DNA of 64,000 nucleotides from Streptomyces sp. NBC_01571 (lineage in GTDB: Bacteria > Actinomycetota > Actinomycetes > Streptomycetales > Streptomycetaceae), in contig NZ_JAPEPZ010000001.1 of NCBI RefSeq assembly GCF_026339875.1, positions 4,712,001 through 4,776,000 on the forward strand. The letters run 5' to 3'. The position numbers and the translations under genes were made by a program. Each line of letters opens with the position of its first letter. Within the stretch, counting starts at the first letter, position 1. The notes under the pieces were generated by a model, which saw only the letters and a list, made by a program, of their open reading frames with translations, made no database searches and was not told the origin of the DNA. Below are positions 57,900 through 64,000 of this stretch, piece after piece.

Positions 57900-58831
57900 G
57901 CGGCCCCTTCGCGCGGGGCCGGGCGCGGGGTCAGCAGGTCGTCCAGGCCGATCCGGGTCAGGAACTCGGCGCGGATGCGGTCCGCGACCCGGCTGACCTC
58001 CTCCGAGCCGTCGTCGGCCGGGTCCACGTGCACCCGGAAGGGCCGCTCGCCGTCCGGGGCGTCGACGACCTCGACGAGGGCGTCGGCGACGAGGGACGCG
58101 TCCGCGTCGGCGGGTGCCAGGGCCGCGAGGCGCCGGGCGACCTGGTCCGTGAGGCCCGCGTAGCGCTCCTCGTACGCCCGGATCACCGCGGCGTCCGCGG
58201 GGTGGCCGCCGTTCGCGAAGTGGGCGGTCCCGGAGGTGAAGGCGCCCGGCACCACGATGCTGGTCTCGATGCCGAAGCGGGCCAGTTCGGCGGCGTACGA
58301 CACGGCGAGCGCGTCCATCGCGGCCTTGGCGGCGAAGTACGGCGCCAGGTAGGGCGGGGTGCCGCCGCGCGAGGAGGTCGAGCCGACCCACACCAGCAGG
58401 CCGTGCCCCTGGGCGCGCAGGTGCGGCAGCGCGGCCCGGTTGACCCGCTGGGTGCCGAGCACGTTCGTGTCGTAGACCGCGGCCAGTTCTCCGGGGGTGA
58501 AGGCCTCCGCCGGTCCGGTCACCATGTGCCCGGCGTTGTGCACCAGCACGTCCAGGGTGCCGGACCGCGCCAGCACCTCGGCGATCGCCGCGTCGGCCGA
58601 CTCCTGGGAGAGGACGTCCAGTTCGACCGTACGGAGGTCCACGCCGTGTTCGGCGGCGTACTCCCCGGCGGCGGCGGCCCGCTCCGCGTTGCGGCCGGCG
58701 GTGTCGCGCATCGCCGCGTACACCGTGTGACCGGCGCGGGCGAGGGCACGGGCGGACAGTGCGCCGAAGCCCGAACCGGCGCCGGTGATGACGATCGTCC
58801 TGGGGGGGACGGGACGCGGATCGGCGTCCAT
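57896..58831 (-). CDS. SDR family oxidoreductase (first of the operon's pair)
   Basis: A 311-aa SDR with TGAGSGFGALSA cofactor motif, Ser in WVGSTSSRGG and YFAAK active-site motif. It is longer than a standard SDR, with a ~55-residue C-terminal extension (FRVHVDPADDGSEEVSRVA). ATG at 58831 was chosen from the visible start MDADPRPVPPRTIVITG. It sits between another SDR and the TetR gene. Substrate unknown. Confidence 0.9.
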   Translation of the reverse strand: MDADPRPVPPRTIVITGAGSGFGALSARALARAGHTVYAAMRDTAGRNAERAAAAGEYAAEHGVDLRTVELDVLSQESADAAIAEVLARSGTLDVLVHNAGHMVTGPAEAFTPGELAAVYDTNVLGTQRVNRAALPHLRAQGHGLLVWVGSTSSRGGTPPYLAPYFAAKAAMDALAVSYAAELARFGIETSIVVPGAFTSGTAHFANGGHPADAAVIRAYEERYAGLTDQVARRLAALAPADADASLVADALVEVVDAPDGERPFRVHVDPADDGSEEVSRVADRIRAEFLTRIGLDDLLTPRPAPREGAA

Positions 58832-58887
58832 GGCCGAACTCCTTCGAAGCCGAGGGGGGTGGGTCGAGAAGGGTGGGCCGAGGGGGA

Positions 58888-59637
58888 TCAGGCGATGCCG
58901 CCGTTGGCGCGGAGCACCTGCCCGTTGACCCAGCGGCCGTCCGGGCCCGCGAGGAAGGAGACGACCCCGGCGATGTCCTGGGGGGTGCCGAGGCGCTCCA
59001 GCGGGGGCTGGGCCGCCGCGCGGGCGATGGTCTCCTCGTCCTTGCCGTCCAGGTACAGCGCGGTGGCGGTGGGGCCGGGGGCCACCACGTTGACGGTGAT
59101 GTCGCGGCCGCGCATCTCGCGGGCGACGATCAGGGTCATGGCCTCGACGGCGCCCTTGCCGGCGGCGTAGCCGCTGTACCCGGGGAGTGCCAGCGCCAGC
59201 ACGGAGCTGGAGAAGTTGATGAGGGCGCCGCCCGCGCGCAGCCGGCGCACGGCCTGCTGTCCGACGACGAACGTGCCGCGGATGTTGGTGCGGTGCATCC
59301 GGTCCAGGGCGTCGAGGTCGAGGTCGGCCAGCGGGGCCAGGGTCATGACTCCGGCGGCGTGGACGACGACGTCGACACCGCCGAAGCGGGCCTCCACCGC
59401 GTCGAAGAGGGCCGCCATCGCGGTCTCGTCGGCGACGTCGGCGCGCAGGGCGAGGGCCTCGCCGCCCGCGTCGGTGATCGCGGCGACGGCCTTGTCGGCC
59501 TCCGCCTCGTTGCCCGCGTAGTCGACCACGACGGCGTATCCGTCGGCGGCCAGTCGCTCGGCGGTCTCGCGGCCGATCCCGCGGGATCCGCCGGTGACGA
59601 TCGCGACGCGCGGGGAGGTGCCGGTCCGCTCGCTCAT
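58888..59637 (-). CDS. SDR family oxidoreductase (3-oxoacyl-ACP reductase type)
   Basis: A 249-aa SDR of FabG-like length with TGGSRGIGRETAERL cofactor motif, Ser in LINFSSSVLALALPG and YAAGKG active-site motif. The Tyr-x3-Lys reads YAAGK. ATG at 59637 has GAGGAG seven nt upstream. First gene of a minus-strand operon leading to the other SDR and TetR. Substrate unknown. Confidence 0.9.
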   Translation of the reverse strand: MSERTGTSPRVAIVTGGSRGIGRETAERLAADGYAVVVDYAGNEAEADKAVAAITDAGGEALALRADVADETAMAALFDAVEARFGGVDVVVHAAGVMTLAPLADLDLDALDRMHRTNIRGTFVVGQQAVRRLRAGGALINFSSSVLALALPGYSGYAAGKGAVEAMTLIVAREMRGRDITVNVVAPGPTATALYLDGKDEETIARAAAQPPLERLGTPQDIAGVVSFLAGPDGRWVNGQVLRANGGIA

Positions 59638-59686
59638 GACGTTGCTCCTCGACCTTCGGGGGTAGCGGTGTTCGCAACCCGACGAG

Positions 59687-59743
59687 AGCAACGCTAACAC
59701 TTATTCGATAGCAACGCTACCTTCCGGCGTAGCGACGTTACGG
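59687..59743. promoter_or_regulatory. Repeat-containing control region of the SDR-SDR-TetR operon
   Basis: AGCAACGCTA occurs at 59688 and 59711, and a related GTAGCGACGTTAC lies at 59729-59742. The stretch is AT-richer than its surroundings and lies 50-100 nt upstream of the SDR start. This is consistent with operator copies for the TetR protein encoded at the end of the operon. TAGCAACGCTA has short palindromic arms. Confidence 0.45.
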
Positions 59744-59772
59744 ACCGGCCGGCCACCTCCGCCGTACGAGGG

Positions 59773-61251
59773 TCATCCCGGCCATACGAGGGCCTGCACC
59801 TCGCTGTACGCGTGCAGGGCGTAGGACCCCACGTCCCTCCCGACACCGCTCTTCTTGAACCCGCCGAAGGGCGCCTCCATGTTGCGGCCGACGGTGTTGA
59901 TCCCGACCCCGCCCGCCCTGAGCCGCCGGGCGACCCGGAAGGCGCGGGCCACATCGCCCGACCAGACGTAGTCGATCAGCCCGTAGTCGCTGTCGTTGGC
60001 GAGCGCGATCCCCTCCTCCTCGTCGTCGAAGGGGACGACCACGACGACGGGCCCGAAGATCTCCTCGCGCACCACCCGCATGTCCGCGGTGCAGTCCGCG
60101 AGAAGCGTGGGAGCGACGTAGAAACCCCGGTCGTACTGCGGCCGTTCACCACCCGCGACCACCCGCGCTCCCTCCTTCCGGCCGAGTTCGACGTACGCCT
60201 CGACCCGGTCCCGGTGGGCCGCCGAGATGACCGGCCCGACCACCGTCCCCGGCTCCCGCGGATCCCCGACCGTCAACCGCCCGGCGTACGCCGCGAGTTC
60301 GCCGACCAGCCGGTCGTACACACCCCGCTGCGCGAGCACCCGGGTGGGCGCCGTACAGATCTGCCCGCTGTAGAACGAGTAGGTGGTGCCGATCCCGGAC
60401 ACCGCCGAATCGAGGTCGGCGTCGTCGAAGACGACCGCCGCCCCCTTCCCGCCCAGCTCCATCAGCTGACGCTTCATCCCGCGTCCGCACACCTCGGCGA
60501 TCCGCCGGCCGACCGCGGTCGAGCCGGTGAAGCTGACCATGTCCACGTCCTCGCAGTCCACGGACGCCTCCCCGGCCTCCGCACGCGAACCGCTCACCAC
60601 GTTGAGCACGCCCGGTGGCACCCCCGCCGCCTCCAGCGCCTCGGCCATCCGGTACACGGACAGCGGGTCCTGCGGGGCGGGCTTCACGACCACCGTGTTG
60701 CCCATGGCGAGCGCGGGGGCGACCTTGCCCGCCGGGTTGGCCCAGGGGTTGTTGTACGAGGTGATGCAGGTGACCACGCCGACGGGCTGGCGCACCGCGA
60801 GGGCGCCCATCACGGCCGCCCCGCCGAACGGCCCCACCTCGTTGATCTGCGGCGGCAGCGGCTGCTCGGCCGGCTCGACCCTGGCGTAGCGCCGGAAGCG
60901 GGCGGCACCCACCCCCACCTGCATCCCGCGCGCCGTCGCCGTCGTGGCACCGCTCTCGGCCGCGGCGAGTTCGGCGTACGGGACGAAATGGCGCTGGATG
61001 ATGTCGGCCGCCCGGCCCAGCACGGCGGCTCGTTCCTCCGGGGGCGTCCGGGACCAGGGTCCGAAGGCCTCGCGGGCGGCGGCCGCCGCCGCCCGCACCT
61101 GGTCCCGGGAGGCCTCCGGCGCCCATCCGACGAGCCCCTCGGTCGCCGGGTCGGTCACCGCGTAGTGCCCGTCGTCGGGCGCGACCCACGAGCCGCCGAT
61201 GAACAGCCGCTGCCCGTCGGCCGCCGGGCCGCTCCCGATGGCATCGCTCAC
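59773..61251 (-). CDS. NAD(P)-dependent aldehyde dehydrogenase
   Basis: A 492-aa ALDH. The nucleotide-binding motif FTGSTAVGRRIAE, the Glu in LMELGGKGAAVV and the nucleophile Cys in YSGQICTAPT are all present. GTG at 61251 overlaps the amidohydrolase stop in GTGA, so the two are co-translated. Length is as usual for the family. It would oxidise an aldehyde to a carboxylate in the pathway of the upstream amidohydrolase and LLM oxidoreductase. Confidence 0.95.
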   Translation of the reverse strand: MSDAIGSGPAADGQRLFIGGSWVAPDDGHYAVTDPATEGLVGWAPEASRDQVRAAAAAAREAFGPWSRTPPEERAAVLGRAADIIQRHFVPYAELAAAESGATTATARGMQVGVGAARFRRYARVEPAEQPLPPQINEVGPFGGAAVMGALAVRQPVGVVTCITSYNNPWANPAGKVAPALAMGNTVVVKPAPQDPLSVYRMAEALEAAGVPPGVLNVVSGSRAEAGEASVDCEDVDMVSFTGSTAVGRRIAEVCGRGMKRQLMELGGKGAAVVFDDADLDSAVSGIGTTYSFYSGQICTAPTRVLAQRGVYDRLVGELAAYAGRLTVGDPREPGTVVGPVISAAHRDRVEAYVELGRKEGARVVAGGERPQYDRGFYVAPTLLADCTADMRVVREEIFGPVVVVVPFDDEEEGIALANDSDYGLIDYVWSGDVARAFRVARRLRAGGVGINTVGRNMEAPFGGFKKSGVGRDVGSYALHAYSEVQALVWPG

Positions 61252-62978
61252 CGCGTGCTCACCGTCCTCGTGTCCCGCCCGGAGCGGAGCACCTTCCCGG
61301 GGACGGCCCCGGTCACCGTGTCGTCGCGGATGGCCTCGACGCCGTTGACCCACACCGCCCGCACGCCGATCGCCTTCGAGTCCAGCCGCGGGCTGTCCCC
61401 CGGCAGGTCGTGCACCAGGGTGGCCTTGCCCGCGTCGATCCGCTCCGGGTCGAAGAGCACGAGGTCCGCGTGGAAGCCCTCCGCGACGCGCCCGCGTTCC
61501 CGCAGCCCGAAGAGCCGCGCCGGGTCGTCCGTGAGCATCCGCACGGCCCGCTCCAGTGGCACCAGTCTCCGCCCGCGCAGACAGTCCCCGAGGAACCGGG
61601 TCGTGTACGGGGCCCCGCACATGCGGTCCAGATGGGCGCCCGCGTCCGAGCCGCCGAGCAGCACGTCCGGGTGCTGCCAGGTCTCAGCGCGCAGCGACCA
61701 GGAGTCGGGATCGTTGTCGGAGGGCATGGGCCACAGCACGGTCCGCAGCTCGTCGGCGGCGCAGATCTCGACCAGGCACTCGAAGGGCTCCTGGCCGCGC
61801 TCGGCCGCGATGTCCCCGACCACCCGTCCGGTGAGTCCCTCGTTGGCCGCGCTGTAGGTGTCGCCGACGACGTACCGCCCGAAGTGCGCGAGCCGCCGGA
61901 AGACACCGGCCTCCTTCGAGCCGGCCCGGCGCAGCATCTCGGCCCGTACGTCCGCGTCGCGCAGTCGCGCGATGCGCTCCGGCACGGGCAGCGCGAGGAC
62001 CGGTCCCCAGCCGGGGATCAGGTTCAGCGCGCAGAAGGTGCCCAGCGACATGTTCATGGGGGTGAGGATCGGCATGGTGAGGGCCACCACCCGGCCGCCC
62101 GCCTTCCGCGCCCGCTCGCTCGCCAGCAGCTGCCTCGGCACCCGTTCGGGAACGGCGGCGTCGATCGTCAGCACGTTCCAGTTCAGCGGCCGGCCCGCCA
62201 CCGCGCTCATCTCGGCGAAGAGGTCGATCTCCGCGTCGCTGAACTGGTCCAGGCACCCGGCCACGATCGCCTCGATCTGGGTGCCCTCGTGCTCCCCCAC
62301 CGCCCGGCTGAGCGCCAGCAGTTCGCCGGGTCCGGCGTGCCGTGAGGCGACCGGCTTCCCGTCACCGTCGGAGTGGGTGGAGGACTGGGTGGTGGACAGA
62401 CCCCAGGCGCCGGCGTCCATCGCCTCGTGGAACAGCGTGAGCATCCGGGCCAGTTGCTCCCCGGTCGGCTGTCCGCCCACCGCGTCCGCGCCCATCACGT
62501 ACCGTCGCAGCGCGCAGTGGCCCACCATGAAACCCGCGTTGACGGCGATCCGCCCCTCCAGGGCGTCCAGGTACTCGCCGAAGGTGTGCCAGTTCCAGGG
62601 CGCGCCCTCCTCCAGGGCGACCAGGGACATGCCCTCGACCTTGGACATCATCCGCCGTGTGTAGTCGGCGTCCTCGGGCCGCTCGGGGTTGAGCGGGGCG
62701 AGCGTGAAGCCGCAGTTGCCGCCCGCGACCGTGGTGACCCCGTGGTTCAGGGACGGGGTCGCGTACGGGTCCCAGAACAGCTGGGCGTCGTAGTGCGTGT
62801 GCGGGTCGACGAAGCCGGGGGCGAGGACGAGACCCGTGGCGTCCTCGCTCGTCCGGGACGGTTCGGTCACCGTGCCGATCACGGCGATCCGGCCGTCCCG
62901 GATGCCGACGTCGGCCCGGCGGCCGGGCGCGCCCGTGCCGTCCACGACGGTCGCGTCCCTGATGACGTGGTCGAGCAT
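61248..62978 (-). CDS. N-acyl-D-amino-acid deacylase-type amidohydrolase
   Basis: A 576-aa amidohydrolase. FVDPHTHYDAQLFWDP gives the metal-binding HxH, AGGNCGFTLAPL the conserved Cys region, and LGGSDAGAHLDRMCGA a late Asp. These are features of D-aminoacylase/N-acyl-D-amino-acid deacylase relatives in the amidohydrolase superfamily. ATG at 62978 was chosen for AAGGGGG upstream and is 14 nt after the LLM gene. It would cleave an amide or related bond. Substrate unknown; enzymes annotated this way often have other specificities. Confidence 0.9.
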   Translation of the reverse strand: MLDHVIRDATVVDGTGAPGRRADVGIRDGRIAVIGTVTEPSRTSEDATGLVLAPGFVDPHTHYDAQLFWDPYATPSLNHGVTTVAGGNCGFTLAPLNPERPEDADYTRRMMSKVEGMSLVALEEGAPWNWHTFGEYLDALEGRIAVNAGFMVGHCALRRYVMGADAVGGQPTGEQLARMLTLFHEAMDAGAWGLSTTQSSTHSDGDGKPVASRHAGPGELLALSRAVGEHEGTQIEAIVAGCLDQFSDAEIDLFAEMSAVAGRPLNWNVLTIDAAVPERVPRQLLASERARKAGGRVVALTMPILTPMNMSLGTFCALNLIPGWGPVLALPVPERIARLRDADVRAEMLRRAGSKEAGVFRRLAHFGRYVVGDTYSAANEGLTGRVVGDIAAERGQEPFECLVEICAADELRTVLWPMPSDNDPDSWSLRAETWQHPDVLLGGSDAGAHLDRMCGAPYTTRFLGDCLRGRRLVPLERAVRMLTDDPARLFGLRERGRVAEGFHADLVLFDPERIDAGKATLVHDLPGDSPRLDSKAIGVRAVWVNGVEAIRDDTVTGAVPGKVLRSGRDTRTVSTR

Positions 62979-62992
62979 GGCCGCCACCCCCT

Positions 62993-64000
62993 TCAGGAAG
63001 CCTGGCGGAACCGGGTGGTCCGGTGCACCGGGTCCGTGTCGATCTTCGGAATCACGTGCCGGCCGATCAGCTCGATGGTCTGGAGCGTGTACTCGCGCGA
63101 GACCCCGACCGGCAGGCCGAAGGAGAGCTGGTCGGCGCCCGCCTGCTCCCACCGCTTGCACTGGGTGAGCACCTCGTCCGGGTCGCCGCAGATCAGCAGC
63201 TCCTCGGCGATCAGCAGCTCGATGAACTCCTCGTTGTACTCGGGGAGGGTCTCGGGCCAGACGGGGAAGCCCTCGGGGCGCGGGAAGGTGTCGTGGTAGC
63301 GGAAGACGAGGGAGGGCAGGTAGTGCAGGCCGCCGCTGACGGCGATCCGGATGGCCTCGTCGTGCGTCGGCGCGCAGATCGCGGTGGTCGTCACCATCAC
63401 GTTGTCGTTGACGAAGTCCCCGACGGGTTCCGCCTCGACCACGGCCGTCTTGTACTGCTCCAGGACCCATTCCATGTCGGAGACCTTCTGCACGCTGAAG
63501 CCGAGCACGCCGAGCCCCTTGCGGGCGGCCATCGCGTACGAGGGCGGCGATCCGGCGGCGTACCACATGGCGGGGTGCGACTTCCCGTACGGCTTGGGCA
63601 GGATCTTGCGCGGCGGGAGCTGCCAGTGCTTGCCCTGGAAGCCGGCGTACTCGTCCTGGAGCCACATCTTCGGGAACTCGGCGATGGTCTCCTCCCAGAT
63701 CTCCTTGGTGTAGTTCATGTCGGTGACACCGGGGATGAAACCGAGGATCTCGTGACTGCCGGCCCCCCGCCCGCTGCCGAACTCGAAGCGGTTGCCGGTG
63801 AGATGGTCGAGCATGGCGACCTTCTCGGCGACCTTCACCGGGTGGTTGACCTGGGCGAGCGGGTTGAAGATGCCCGACCCGAGGTGGATCCGCTCGGTCG
63901 CGTGCGCCAGGTACCCGAGGTAGACGTCGTTGGCCGAGAGGTGCGAGTACTCCTCCAGGAAGTGGTGTTCGGACGCCCAGGCGTACTTGAAGCCGGACCT
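62993..64000 (-). CDS. LLM-class flavin-dependent oxidoreductase, 5' end beyond the window
   Basis: At least 335 residues, with the N-terminus outside. The visible part has AWASEHHFLEEYSH, HLGSGIFNPLAQVNHPVK, then FEFGSGRGAGSHEILGF and a long TIM-barrel C-terminal region. It is a luciferase-like monooxygenase family protein, using FMN or F420. The reading frame continues uninterrupted to 64000. It is the first visible gene of a minus-strand operon with an amidohydrolase 14 nt downstream and ALDH. Pathway unknown. Confidence 0.9.
   Translation of the reverse strand, partial: RSGFKYAWASEHHFLEEYSHLSANDVYLGYLAHATERIHLGSGIFNPLAQVNHPVKVAEKVAMLDHLTGNRFEFGSGRGAGSHEILGFIPGVTDMNYTKEIWEETIAEFPKMWLQDEYAGFQGKHWQLPPRKILPKPYGKSHPAMWYAAGSPPSYAMAARKGLGVLGFSVQKVSDMEWVLEQYKTAVVEAEPVGDFVNDNVMVTTTAICAPTHDEAIRIAVSGGLHYLPSLVFRYHDTFPRPEGFPVWPETLPEYNEEFIELLIAEELLICGDPDEVLTQCKRWEQAGADQLSFGLPVGVSREYTLQTIELIGRHVIPKIDTDPVHRTTRFRQAS

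Overview
The window is a high-GC actinobacterial chromosome segment, almost certainly Streptomyces. Evidence: very strong GC bias at third codon positions, GTG starts with GGAGG-type ribosome sites, GTGA/ATGA-coupled operons, a WhiB protein, an XRE-DUF5753/DUF397 pair, DUF6230/DUF6114 proteins, a bifunctional FO synthase and an Sdp-like HTTM cassette. The left third (1-21.5 kb) is a mobile-DNA landing zone. The rest is ordinary host chromosome apart from one insertion sequence.

Region A (1-12,371) is the integrase-proximal end of a temperate phage or phage-like element that continues beyond the left edge. A chain of overlapping minus-strand genes (9650 down to 1) runs from a small Cro-like regulator through a sigma factor, DUF2786 protein, Sak4-like ATPase, UvrD-like helicase, HTH protein, WhiB protein, a lambda-O-like initiator with an iteron array inside its gene, a helicase-loader-like protein and several tiny zinc-finger proteins. 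Diverging from a switch region with a 19-bp palindrome are an XRE repressor, a 140-aa unknown protein and a tyrosine integrase, which ends next to a 45-bp copy of the 3' half of tRNA-Arg(CCU).

Region B (12,372-17,605) lies between two copies of that tRNA fragment and is a wrecked pSAM2-like integrative element. It retains a KorSA-like GntR regulator, a Nudix gene, palindromic operators, and a gene in which an internal deletion fused an element-borne protein to the tail of the integrase. Cargo includes a frameshifted SUKH protein, a small secreted protein, a 58-aa membrane protein and a small conserved hypothetical protein. Region C (17,606-21,534) ends in a third copy of the tRNA fragment and carries a secreted trypsin-like protease with FG-GAP repeats and a membrane-anchored protein. 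Regions B and C share a 25-bp repeat 83 nt before their right-hand att core. Several further decayed integration scars are visible.

The host portion begins with a serine hydrolase gene split by an ISL3-family insertion sequence with an 8-bp target duplication. Next come a frameshifted DCC-family (DUF393) gene and a three-gene secreted peptide/DUF5819/HTTM cassette resembling sdp peptide systems. After these are DUF6230/DUF6114 secretion-associated genes, a rhomboid protease, an MFS/ArsR-type pair, glutathione peroxidase, a MerR regulator, a large membrane protein, a D-Ala-D-Ala carboxypeptidase with a long acidic tail, GPP34, XRE/DUF397, an SDR, a sodium:solute symporter, a degenerate ADP-ribosylglycohydrolase beside a STAND-TPR ATPase, fbiC, a PHP-type hydrolase, a TetR/SDR/SDR operon, and an LLM/amidohydrolase/ALDH operon running off the right edge.

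All calls were made by reading the sequence, without database searches. Family names rest on recognised motifs, and start codons were chosen from ribosome sites and gene overlaps.
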